This document shows positions 34,135 to 44,931 of a DNA stretch of 55,881 nt, one piece after another. The notes under the pieces are model-generated. The model did no database searches. It was not told where the DNA came from and was given only the letters and a program-made list of their open reading frames with translations. A program made the translations under genes and the position numbers. The number at the start of each line of letters is the position of its first letter. The stretch's first letter is position 1. This stretch comes from Welwitschia mirabilis (taxonomy: Eukaryota > Gnetophyta > Gnetopsida > Welwitschiales): contig JBOZIK010000001.1 in assembly GCA_051453625.1 (NCBI GenBank), positions 176,960,656 to 177,016,536 of the forward strand. Reading direction: 5' to 3'.

Positions 34135-34845
34135 CTGCTTAAACATCTTTAGTCATTCTTCCATATGGACCATTAATCAATAATTGGGGAAAGATATAGT
34201 AAGTCAATCATGACTATCAGTCATTCTTCCATTGCCACATAAACATCTTCAGTCAATCAATTCTCCCATAAAATGCTCAAACAGTCTGAGAGTAAACTTG
34301 ATTCTCAGAATCCTCCTCACTGCATCATCAATTCTTCTCATTGGAATGAGGAATTTCTCAACACCTGACTTTAGATTATCCAAGAAATCTATGTAGTTAT
34401 AGGATGCCATGATCTCCTTGTGTCATTACCACATTTTAATCTTTAGATTATGTGTTTGAAAGCCTTATAAGAAAAGAGAACAGATTCTGTAATTTAAAGG
34501 GCATAGACAGCTTAACTCACACCCTGTAGGACTAACTTAGAATAATTTACTCTAGGCAAGCTTGTTATTCTGTCAATGCCTTACCAATCAGAAATGGTAA
34601 AGTCCTATTTAGAAAAATCATAGGCCAAGAGTAAGAATCAATCAGGGTGGATAGACACAGAGGTAAAGAATGAGAAGTAGAAGAGTAAATGGAACCTTAA
34701 ATCTAAAAGTCTTCTTAAGAACATTGGACACCATAAACTAATTAGCATGCATTTTCTCTCCATTCTAGCTCAAGTAGGAGATCATGACTATGGCCATGGA
34801 CTTATATATTGTGTCAAAATAAGGAGTCATCTAAATACGCATAGA

Positions 34846-34850
34846 CTCTT
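34846..34850 (+). repeat. Target-site duplication CTCTT, left copy
   Basis: Identical to 35323-35327. The two copies flank the LTR and show where it cut the GH3 exon. Confidence 0.8.
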
Positions 34851-35322
34851 TGTTATAACCCACATTTTGTAAGCTTTAATTAATAGGGTTTCTAAACTAT
34901 GTAAAACATTTTGTTATTAATTTTAATGAAAATTCCTTTTTATTCTTAGTGAAGATTTATGCGTAGCCCTATAATTAATAATATATTATATACATTATAC
35001 ATACTCATAAGGTTACTTAATTNNNNNNNNNNNNNNNNNNNNNNNNNNNNNNNNNNNNNNNNNNNNNNNNNNNNNNNNNNNNNNNNNNNNNNNNNNNNNN
35101 NNNNNNNNNNNNNNNNNNNNNNACACAAACTTGACATCGTTATTGTATGCAAACCAAGAGGGTCTATGGTTAAGTAATAATTGTGTTTTCTAATTATTTT
35201 AAACCTTATAATGTATTAATAGAGTCTAATTAGGATTTGATCCTAGGTTCCGTTGTGCATGATAGTTATTAATACAAAAAAAAAAAATGGTTAATTAGGG
35301 TAATTAAAGTTGGGGTGTTACA
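34851..35322. mobile_element. Solo LTR (or gapped LTR element) inserted in the GH3 fragment
   Basis: The segment starts TGTTATAACCC and ends GGGTGTTACA, with the usual TG...CA ends of an LTR. It is flanked by a perfect 5-bp duplication CTCTT (34846-34850, 35323-35327). The GH3 reading resumes on both sides: TITNYKS to the right, ESMRI-MTPYF to the left. Visible length is 472 bases including a 100-N gap (35023-35122). A gap of exactly 100 N is usually a placeholder of unknown size, so a full LTR retrotransposon could be collapsed here. Confidence 0.8.
35023..35122. other. Assembly gap (100 N, size probably unknown)
   Basis: Exactly 100 N inside the LTR-like insertion. The true missing length may be much larger. 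Confidence 0.95.
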
Positions 35323-35327
35323 CTCTT
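35323..35327 (+). repeat. Target-site duplication CTCTT, right copy
   Basis: Matches 34846-34850. Confidence 0.8.
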
Positions 35328-36470
35328 ATAGTTGGTGATGGTGTTATTCTTATCAATTCCTCTAGTGGTTCCTCCATCTCTAACAAAGTGCTCTGCACTG
35401 TCTGCCACCTTTTTCCTGTAAAAACAACTAATTTTTTTCCTCCCAACATGATAACCAAATCAAACATGGTAGGAAAAAAGAAACCCATTAGCTGACTATA
35501 AAAGACACTTCTTTACTAGCATTAGCTAGAGGCTGGTCTTGTAGGCCATAGATGATGCCCGTCATGGATCTTATAACTGCAGGATGCTCACTGTATCTTT
35601 TATAACATTTGCCCAATTTTAGATCCCTACAGACCTGTAAATGCATCCATTTATAGTCACCACATAAAACATGCTACACATTTAATGGTAATGTAACTTT
35701 CAGGGTATCCAGGAATCAACACTTATAGCAAGGGAAGGAGAAAATGTGTATGGAATGCCAGTTATTTTAACTTCTGCAATAGTGGCAACCCTTATTCTCC
35801 TCATCAGATTAGGGTCTCTATAATTGAAATCTAGGTCATTTGCAGATATATCAATCAGTGTATACTAATTTGAGTTCTAGGAAGAAGCAAACTGATTACC
35901 TGGCTACTTTGAGATTGACATTGTGAGGGAAAATGGTGGCATCATAGACATTATTATTATAGTTCATGGCATTAATGACATATATCATTGGTATCTTTAG
36001 GTGAGTTTCTAGGGATCCTCTCCACAAACTATTCATCATGTTTATCCACATTGTCGGAGATGCCTTTGATTCTAATGTGCTCGCTCCTCCACTGAGAACA
36101 CTCCCTGCAACAAGAACCCTAATCAATCATTATTTCTTTACAATAAAAACCTAAATACGCAATTGCATAAGGTCTAAAAGAATTTACAAAAGCTAACGAT
36201 CTATTCAAATACTTTGAAACCCCTCTAAAACCTGAATTATCCTACTCGAGTAAGATCTAGAAGAATAACTTTAGCTTGTAAATCATGCTTTTTCCTTTAT
36301 TTTTCATTTTTCCCTCCTCATGCATGTCTTTTGCTCAAGTGATCAAGGAGAAAGCAGTGAGTATCCTGCAATCAAACGGCAAGCAAGCGGCGAGTGGTGG
36401 GTTGAGGATTTACACAAAATATTTTTGTTTCATGTTTTTATAAACACGTGCTGAAGGTTTTAAATGTAGC

Positions 36471-36728
36471 CTTTTAAGGTGTTTGTTTCTTAAATGCCTT
36501 AAAAACATGATTATTTTTAAGGTTTTTTTCTAATAAACACCTTAAAATAATGGCTTTCAAGGTGCTTGTTTGAACCAATGCCTTAAAAAGATTTAAAACA
36601 ATGGCTTTCAAGGCACTTATTTAAATTAATGCCTTAAAAAGTTACTTTATTTTCTTTCACTAATAAATGTCTCAAATAGAAGGCATTTATTAAAATAAAT
36701 GCCTTAAAAGATTAGATATCTTATAGTG
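36471..36728 (-). repeat. Right terminal and subterminal repeats of the CACTA-like element
   Basis: The motif (A)AA(C/T)(A/G)CCTTAAAA recurs in direct form (near 36494, 36535, 36577, 36628, 36697) and inverted form (near 36471, 36560, 36610, 36680). Opposed copies make hairpins, the clearest a perfect 12-bp stem with a 2-base loop at 36680-36705. The array ends at TATCTTATAGTG (36717-36728). Confidence 0.8.
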
Positions 36729-38200
36729 TAAGTAGGTCAAGGATTAAGATAAGGGAACCCTCTATCTCTATATCTTTTCCTTTTTGTGATGAATGTCTTA
36801 CATGTATTCTTAAAAAGTAATGAAGCTATAAGAATTCCAATTGGAGGTCAAACTTTCGTTAACAATCACTATGAAAATGATACTATCATTATGATCAAGG
36901 CTTCATATCAGCAAGCAAAAGCTATAAAAAATTTCATGCAGCATTTTGTAGTAACTACAGTATTCATACCAATTAGAACAAGTCTAAAATCCATACTTTG
37001 GATAGAAATAACATTAGAGGGGATGAAATCACTAGAATCCTGAATGCTAAACTGGGAAACCTACAGGATATATATACCTAGGAATTTCCCTTAAGAATTG
37101 CATAAGACCCTTACCTGGAACTACATTCTTAAGTCCATTTAAAGATAATGCAACTCTTGACAGAATAATTTTTCTCTCATCCAAAGCAAAGATTATTCTT
37201 ACAAACTCGTGTTTAATCTCTTCCTTTCAATATATAGCTTTTGTTATCACCCCCTGAAGAATATTATTTAAAAAATTAATAGGATCTTGTAGGAATTCAT
37301 ATGTTTGAAGGTAAAGACCAAAACCGAATTCATCTTTATAAATGGAAGACAATAGCTCATCCAAGAAAGTCAGGAGGATGGAGGATTCAGAGACCAAAGA
37401 ACTGCCTTTTTCCTAAAGCTCATAAGATCTTGGAAAAACTAAATGAAGGAGGACAACCTTGGAGTAATTTGATCAATCACAAATATATCCAAATTGGATC
37501 ACTGATTAGGAAGAATCCTACCTAAGGAAGAATCTCAGTAGAGCTTGAAAACACCTGCTAGACTTAAATATTTTCCATGCAGACTCTATCAAATAGATCC
37601 TTGTAAAGAAATATGGGGAAAATGAATCCTACAAAAAAATATTGGAAGGGACAAATTTCACAAAAAAATTAAAGCATTTTATTGGCTAAAGGATCAACAT
37701 AAAGTCCTCACTAGAGATCAACTACGCAAGAGGGATTTTCAAGTGAAAACAACTTTTCCTATTTGCCAATCTTATCCTGACACTATACATCACTTGTTTC
37801 ATTAATGCACTTGTAGTAAAGAGTTAATGATAATAATGAAAAAGTACTACCAAATATGTAATGTTCTTGACACCTGCTTAATTGATGAAGTATGCTTAAC
37901 TTATTGGCAAATTTGGAGAATTAGAAATAATTTGATTTTTGATAGTGTCCCCTTACCATTTCCTTTAAATACTGCTAGGAGGATTAAATGCTACCACTCT
38001 TAAATCAAACTTGTAATGAAAGCTACACCCACCATCAAGCCATCTGACCCTGACCTCTTTGAAGGTTGCTTAGACCTGTGGAATAAAGTATAGGCTAAGG
38101 GATAAGGAACCCTCCTACACAAGCTTATGAAAGATCCAGGGGGTCAATATTACCCCTTTTTATGGATGTTAGAGAGGATAGTGTATAACATATAGAAGAA
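36729..38200 (+). pseudogene. LINE-2 ORF2, 3' half: rest of reverse transcriptase and zinc-binding region
   Basis: Coding resumes at once after the transposon end: SRSRIKIREPSISISFPFC (GIRQGDP region), then IPIGGQTFVNNHYENDTIIM, where the catalytic YADD reads YEND. KASYQQAKAIKNFMQHF follows, then VWRIQ-like and WSNLINHKYIQIGSLIRKNP blocks (37301-37525). The C-terminal zinc-binding block is TTFPICQSYPDTIHHLF (about 37750-37800), and near 37920 comes WRIRNNLIFD. All fit an L1-type ORF2 in the order expected after 26916. Stops and shifts are common. Confidence 0.85.
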
Positions 38201-39034
38201 TTCCTATTGAAAGAACTGAATACTCCCTCTCTAAACTCTTGGAAATCCCTGTAATTAAAGAAAGGATCCCTCTTGGAAGCTAAAGGTAGCACGGGATGCT
38301 TTATTTCTTACTTGGTAGCATTCCTAAGTTACTTAGTGGACACATCAGTCAGAAGCTACTACCACACCCATGAGGATTAGGTGTAGAACTAGTCGACCAA
38401 TACTTCATTCAGTCTGGTTGTTACTCTAAGCTCTTAAGAATTTACTTCGCGTTTCTGAAAAGGACTCTAGGTTAATTTACCTTTCTTCTTTATTTAGGCC
38501 CTTTGACGAAAAGACTCATCTAGACATTCTAGATTAATTCTAGTGCTTTGGTAAGCTACCAATGAGATCAAGGCAAGAGAGGTCCCTTCTCCTCCTCCAC
38601 AGCGATGCCCCCATCAGACTCTGTAAAGGGGAATTCCTAAGAGAAGAGACATCATGGAAGGAACTCCTTAATCTGAGAGGAACATTACCTACGGTAGTCC
38701 TAGTTAGCGAGGGGCAATCTCAGAATAAAATCACACAGAGGAGTCAAACTCACCCCTAGCCTAAAAGGAGATAGTTCAAAAGACAGCCTAAGAGACAGTT
38801 AAGGAGATAGCTCTGGAACATCCTTCAACCGACTCTAAGGAGTAAGGAAAGCATGACCAGGCCTTCCCTCAACTAGAAAAGAGGCCTAGTCCTATCTAGA
38901 ATTCAACAATAGACTCTTCTTTAACATAAATGTGGCATAACCCTTAAGAGGATATAGATATGAATGTTGTAAAATAGGAGGTCATGCTTGCAACAATCCA
39001 AGGATTGAAGAGATATATCTTTGTCATCTTATGA
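38201..39034 (+). mobile_element. LINE-like remnant, ORF1 end with CCHC-like knuckle
   Basis: Less AT-rich than the surroundings. The open stretch at 38562-38759 is not recognised. Near 38950-39000 the frame reads GYRYECCKIGGHACNNPRIE, which resembles the CxxCxxxGHxxxxC knuckle of LINE ORF1 or gag with one spacing error. Together with the LINE-style 3' region at 39289-39540 it suggests a LINE copy that lost ORF2. Weak evidence. Confidence 0.35.
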
Positions 39035-39184
39035 ATCTCCCATAAAGACCTTCAATAAGCCATCAAGTCTAGCTACAAAAAGAAAGCTCTTATATTGCAT
39101 CCAGATAAAAATCAAGTAGGTGCTAAAGAATTCAAAAAGGTAAATCAGGTCTTTGAGGTGCTATCTGATGAAATGAGCTACTAA
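39035..39184 (+). pseudogene. DnaJ (J-domain) fragment
   Basis: One frame reads [48 protein letters not shown] and then a stop. This is most of a J domain: helix II, the HPD loop (His-Pro-Asp at 39098-39106) that stimulates Hsp70 ATPase, and helix III ending in VLSD. Only about 50 of 70 residues are present, with one stop (TAA at a Gln position). It lies between a LINE-like knuckle and LINE-like 3' repeats. It may be a piece of host mRNA or gene picked up by a LINE, or an independent gene relic. Confidence 0.7.
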
Positions 39185-39288
39185 AACACAACTAGGGTAA
39201 TTTTTTTCCTTTCTGTAGAGATACTAATCCTCCATCCTTTTTGTTATTTCTCTAGCCTAAGTTAAGTTTTATCAATTGTATTATTCTA

Positions 39289-39509
39289 GGATGTTTTCGC
39301 CCCCAATCTATTAGTCAGCAGTTCTATCTAGCAGTTAATGCAAAATACTCTTCCAGATAGTCAGTTTCCCATTTTTTGTCTATTTTCCTAGGGGCGCTTT
39401 TGCCCTTATTATTGTTTTGTTTCCAATCTATCTCTAAACTTTTAGTAAAATGTTCTCCCTTTATCCAAAAAGTTTAAGTTTCTTATCAAGTTAGGGTGTT
39501 CTTGCCCTC
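39289..39509 (+). repeat. Three spaced GGGCG-TTTT-GCCC-type motifs of a LINE-like 3' region
   Basis: GGATGTTTTCGCCCCC (39289), AGGGGCGCTTTTGCCCTT (39390) and AGGGTGTTCTTGCCCTC (39493) are about 102 bases apart. Each can form a short stem. Such motifs followed by T-rich DNA are common in plant LINE 3' UTRs; the run ends near 39560. Confidence 0.45.
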
Positions 39510-39560
39510 ATAATGTAAATTTTCTAGTTTATATACTTTGTTCTTATTTTTTAGAAAAAA

Positions 39561-42500
39561 TTGAAATAAATTTCATTGATAACAATGGAAAATTAGATAG
39601 CTTATAAATTACATAAATGATTATGTCCATTACAAATAAAGGATTATGAATTTTGATAATAATTAATTATAGAGAAATTTATTTATTTTAACTCATTCTT
39701 CATAATCATAGAATAACTAAGCATCATGGCTTTAAAGTGTACCATGAGGTTATACTGTTAAGTTTTCATGTCTTATATGTGTATAATGTTGTTATCCATT
39801 AATATAATTCTTTGGAAAAGAGAATAAGTCTTATAAGTGGAATAATTAATTTAGGCACTTAATTTTTTTAATCTAAGCCATAACTGTTCTCATGAAATAT
39901 AAGTCATAAACTTGCTAAAGGAAATATCATGATTAGATTTCATAAAATAATATATAAACTTATGATAAAATGTTATTATCATTAACCTTCTATTTGTGGA
40001 ATTTCAAGGATTATCCACAACAAAAAGGAGGAAAATAGCCAATTAATTAATAAATGATGAAAAGTTATGTAAAGCACAATGAACATCACAAGAATGATAA
40101 ATTCCATATAAGGTATAAACATTTAACGATTGTAACATAGTTATCCAACTACATTCATGTCTTTAATAAAAGTCATCTTATATAAAATATAGTTAAGTAA
40201 GGTTTAACTAATAAAGTCACTAATTATCTAAAATTTTTATTTATGTAGCATATATTAATAAATCATTAAATCTATAAAATTGTTATAAAGTCACTCTCTA
40301 ACATACATAGTAAGGTTTATAATTAACATCAATTTAAAACTAATTCTTAAGACTCACAATATTAGGCTATTTGAGAATAGTTTGAAGTTATGATCACAAA
40401 GAATTTATTTCATTCTTGAACTCTAATAAAATAAGTTTTTTCTTTCTTCCTTGAGTTGTATTAATTGTATTATATCTTCTCACATGGAATAATTTATATC
40501 ACCTAAAAATTAAGAGTTTCTTTCCCTTAAGCATTCTCTTGTCTATTGGAATATGTTCTTAGTAAAGAATTCCAATTGAGTAAAAAGCTCTAGATATTTT
40601 TACAAATTATATTTTTTTAATAAAACTTCTTAGCTTTGATACCATGCTAAATTTTTCAAAATCTAAGCTTTAGGAAAGAAAAAAATATGAAAGAATGAAA
40701 AAAGCTAAATAAATGAATTATAGATATAATAATAAATAATTAAAACAACAAAATGTTATAATAAATATCTATGTTAATATTTTATCATAGAAGAACTCAG
40801 GTTCACTTGTGGTTTTACTAATGTATTCAAGGCACACCTAACGTAATCTTCTATGCCTTGGGTATGAACCATAGATGAGATTTAAACATCTTATGTTTAG
40901 ATTCTAGACCAATAAATGAAACTCTATCATGGTTAATTTTTTTTAAAAATTAGTGTTGGTATCACTTTTTATTTTATACATATAGATAATTGTTAAGGTA
41001 AGATGTGTGTAATTAAGTTTCTAATTCAATTTAACCCTTAATAAATAAATTTCAAAATAAATGGATTTAAATAATTAATAAACATTTAACATCTATTTAG
41101 TCAATATTAATTTTAATTTAACTTCTTCGATGAATTATTCATATGATACAAAAATCCAAAATAGAAATTTCTAATAATAAATGATTAACTCATAATATAA
41201 GCCTTCATCACATGCAAATGATTCCAAATTTGACAATTAAAGAATCATTGTATTATATCCATTAAACTTATTTGTTAAGAGTATTTGTTAATATGAATTT
41301 ATTAATTTATATTGTGGAATTAGGTTTAAAGCCTAAAGTGTTATATAAGAAAAATTTTAAATACTAAAAAAATTTTGCGTTAAGAAGATGTTATGTAAAT
41401 AGTTAAAATAATTATTTCCTTAAAAGGTGTATTTCTTTAATTAAGACTTAATGTAATCACTAGTACCCTTGAAAAAATTTAAAATATGGTAGATAAATGG
41501 AAACCTAGTGGGTTTTTACTTGTAGTAATATCTAAATCTATTTTTGATTCCATTCATACATTTTTTTTTCTTTTTTTACTTTTTTTAATTTTTCTTTTTT
41601 CCTTTTTTTCGGTTAGGCTCTCTCTAAGAAAGCTTATAAAAGATATGGGTTGACTACATTTCATAGATTATTTTAGTTAGGTTCAAACTTTATGAAGTAA
41701 ATAGATTTTGAAAGTAGTTAGTAAGTTTGATCTTATTATTCATTTATTTTTAAATAGATCGGTTAATTCTTTCATAACATCAGTCGATCTAAAAAGGTAT
41801 TCATCCTATGAATTGAATGTTCTTCCACATAAAGTTAAAATAAAAGTTAGTTATATTTTTCAAAGCATTTGTAAAGGATGAAAATCCACTCTTTATCTTA
41901 TAAATTAGCAAGATGTTTCACTTTCTCCATTAATGATTTAAGAGTTAATTTCATGATGGCTTCCCTTGCTTAATGATCAACTGGATTGCTAATGTCATAA
42001 GTTATCCTTAAGGTGGTTTTACATAGGCATTATTTCTATAGGCTATATTAATTTTCAAAGGAAGTGAACCTAATGAACAAACTTTCAAATGTTATATGGC
42101 TTATTCACACTAATAAACCTACTTATTTCAAGATAGAGGATTTTCTTATACATAATTTCTATCTGATTAATGACAGTAAATCCATAGAGGATTCTTGAGT
42201 GGAAAAATGAGTCATATTTACAAACTTCTTAAAGTTAAAATATATTCAATCTTTTCTACTTTTTTCACCTTCTCGCTTCTCAATGTAATTCTTATAAGAA
42301 TGTAAATTATTCAAAAAATGTTTAGAAATATTTTTTTAATTCTATTTGAAAATTCTTATCTTTTCTAAAGTGAAGCATTTTGTTTGATATCTCTTACAAT
42401 TTAAAGTTTTTTTCAGACTTCATTTACTTCATTTAGGATTTTCTCTAGCAGGATTCCACTTTTATGGCTTGAATGAAAGTTTTTTTCTTAGAATTTTAGA

Positions 42501-44429
42501 TAAATACAAATATGTAATTTTTTTTGATTATGGGTGTCTAAGTCTCAATAAGAATGAAATTCACATTGGAAAGATATTTTTTTAGTAATGCACTTAAGCT
42601 TCTTTCTCCTCATCATTTTGTATGAAAATGAATTCTTTCTATTATTTTATATTAAATGTGAAACCATTATTATAATCTAGTTTTCATAGGAAAAGATGCT
42701 CATATAAATTTATTTTTTACTGAGAAGACTTATATTCATCATCACATTATTTGTCAACTTAGATCATAGTCAAAAAGGCCCATTTAGAGGTCATTAACTC
42801 CTATAATTTTTGATGCACTAGGTGTTTCCTATAAACATCATGTTCTATTGCATAAAACCATCAATAATTAATCATTTTTATTTTAAATATTGATTTTTTC
42901 CAATTCTAGTCTATAATACTTTATAGGTTTTGATCCCTAGTTCTTCGTCTAATCTATAGATCTTATTTATGTTGTATATAAATTTGATATTTATATCTTA
43001 GTGATGTAAATGTTGGTAATTAATTTATATTAATGGCTTAAAAAAGTCATGTTTGCGGAATACATCATGATGTTAACAAAAACTAATGATGCTAAATAGT
43101 AGTAACTATTCTTTTAAAAATATGAAAATTATTAAAGTTATAATAGTATAAGATAAAAAGTATTAAAATTTACAAGTTAAAAAAATGTGATAAGAATAAA
43201 GACATTGAAAGCTAATTATCATGTAAATGCCTTAAATCTATCCCTCATAATTCTTTTGATTCTTGATTTTTGATCCCACATGCATGACACTTTGAGTTTA
43301 CATGTGACACGTTGTTAACTTTTACTCATGCTGACATGTGTATGATTTTTTAAAAACATCAGTAGACAAGGTCAACTTTCAAAAGACATAAATCTCAAAC
43401 GTTTAGTAGGCTAGATGTTATTAATTTTTGACACATGTTACCATTTTTAAATAATTATAAAATCTTAATTAAAAAATTTTAATTTAAGGCCCAACACCAC
43501 TTATACCCTTTGGTACTAAACCCTATAGTATTTGATAGAAGTAAATAGGATAGACTTTAATTTTTAAACATTTCAAAAGTACTACTTGTAGAGTGGAGTT
43601 CCTATCTTAATTGTAAAGTGTTGCTTTCTTGACTTTGTGGTTGTGAAGTTGGTTCTAGAACATGCCTTTCAATTAAAAAGGAGAAGGAGGAGGAAGGTGG
43701 GAATTCATATTTAAAAATAATGGGTTCACAATTTCAACATCAAGAATCATAGTTCTAAACTAAATTGTAATTTTAGAAGAAATCATAATTTCATATTATG
43801 TCATGGATAAAAGAATTAACAAATTATTAAAATAACAAAATTAAGGGTAAACCTCTAAATTTAAATTTAAATCTTCCCAGGTCAAATGTAAGAGAGGTGC
43901 GGAAAAGGGAGAAGCTTAAAGTATGTACTATTACAAGCATATTCAAAGATGAGTATAGCAAATCAAATCTTAAAAACTCTTAATTTCTATTGTTATTTCA
44001 TCTAGAGTGGCAAACAAAATGACTCAAGATTTATCCCCTTAGATGATAACGAAATTTTTTGAATTTGTCTCATTTAAATTATGAAAGACTTTTTTCCTTT
44101 AAAACTATGTTGTTTTATAATGGAATATTAATTAATATGTCTTTCTTTTTACACTCGAACTTATATTTTCATGTTTAATGACATCCTCAGGATTCAACAT
44201 CCCTCCCCACTTTCCATTGTTGTTTTCCACTTTACACATTCTAATTAATTTTTATTTAGTTTAGTTTTTCTTTTTAATGTTTAATTCACATTACTAATAT
44301 ACTATATGCATTTTACATGTCAAGAATTCTATCCTTATGACATGTTAGAGACATCATTCTAATGGTTACTAAAAATTGTTTACCATGTTTAATAATTGAT
44401 ATACTTGCTTGTTTTTATTAAAATGACTT
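39561..44429. other. Long AT-rich intergenic stretch
   Basis: No coding domain, RNA gene or clear repeat pair over almost 5 kb. Poly-T rich tract at about 41570-41612. The only supported site is the primer-binding-like motif at 40633-40644. Probably old, unrecognisable repeats. Confidence 0.5.
40633..40644 (-). other. tRNA-iMet primer-binding-like site
   Basis: The - strand reads TGGTATCAAAGC, directly preceded by TTTAGCA, as at the LTR/PBS edge of a copia element. No LTR pair was found, so this is probably a remnant. Confidence 0.4.
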
Positions 44430-44931
44430 TAAAAAAAAAAAGAGAATGAGACCCCAAAATGCGAAAATAAGGTGTGGAAAGAAGAATAAAAAGACAAGAC
44501 ACACCAATATTTAACATGGCTTAGCAAATACATCTACCTCTATAAGAAAGGGGATTTGACTTCAAAAGGAAAAGAAGAATAGAAGAGATTATGACACTAC
44601 TTTACAATACAAAAACAACATACTAGCCCATAGCTAGCTACTCCTATCACTCAAAGCACTAAATTATCATACCAATAGTTCTAGCATCAAGGTTGAATAT
44701 GGAAAACCCTAAAAATAACATGCTTTATCATTTACTATTTTGGACAAACTTCTAAAATGCACATACTCTAATATTTACTATCTTGGATAAAACCCTAAAA
44801 TAGACATGCTCTAATATTTACTATTTTGGATACATGATTATTTTAAATATGAGAATTTATAGCAAATAACTAACCTTGAATGAGACTAAATCTAGGGAAA
44901 AGAGAGCGAAGTTGAGGCTCATATTTCAACA
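44430..44931 (-). repeat. Copia-3 3' LTR
   Basis: Collinear with 49762-50416. Shared blocks include AAGAATAAAAAGA(C/T)AAGACA and the repeated phrase TAAAATAGACATGCT...TATTTACTATTTT, itself present three to four times per LTR. The left edge is approximate. Confidence 0.7.

Larger units (their letters stand above)
34270..36104 (-). pseudogene. Captured fragment of a GH3 exo-beta-glucanase/beta-glucosidase gene, with introns
   Basis: Exons in order on the - strand: GSVLSGGAST, IPMIYVINAM, NVYDATIFPHNV (36104-35900); DPNLMRRIRVATIAEVKITG (35817-about 35728); VCRDLKLGKCYKRYSEHP and SMTGIIYGLQ (35634-about 35490); KKVADSAEHFVRDGGTTRGI (35415-35323, continuing at 34850-34696 beyond an inserted LTR as MAIVMISYLS-NGEKMHAN); DFTISDW-GIDRITS (34604 on); and LIPMRRIDDAVRRILRIKFT (about 34420-34270). 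This follows plant GH3 enzymes of about 600-650 residues collinearly through the catalytic N-terminal domain. The nucleophile Asp of ISDW is kept. Most exon edges have AG/GT. The N-terminus and C-terminal domain are absent. Stops at W and Q positions (YSSW, DWQG) make it dead. Confidence 0.9.
26917..36728. mobile_element. CACTA-like DNA transposon carrying captured host-gene fragments
   Basis: Left end CACAATGAGA (26917-26926) and right end (inverted) CACTATAAGA (36728-36719) match at 8 of 10 positions and resemble CACTA-superfamily ends. Both ends carry the subterminal motif AAACACCTTAAAA (26926-26998 and, in both orientations, 36471-36710). The element replaces nothing: LINE-2 RT is cut at 26916 and resumes at 36729. 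The expected 3-bp target duplication is not exact (AAT left, TAA right). Inside are fragments of a GH3 glucosidase, isovaleryl-CoA dehydrogenase and a Raf-like MAPKKK, each with traces of introns or exon edges. No transposase was recognised, so it was probably non-autonomous and moved by a related element. Confidence 0.75.

Noticed and set aside
35310-35495. 61-codon + strand frame at first read as a copia protease-like peptide
   Set aside because: It is the complement of a clear GH3 exon on the - strand.
38562-38759. 65-codon frame as an independent gene
   Set aside because: No recognisable domain; more likely part of a LINE-like remnant.
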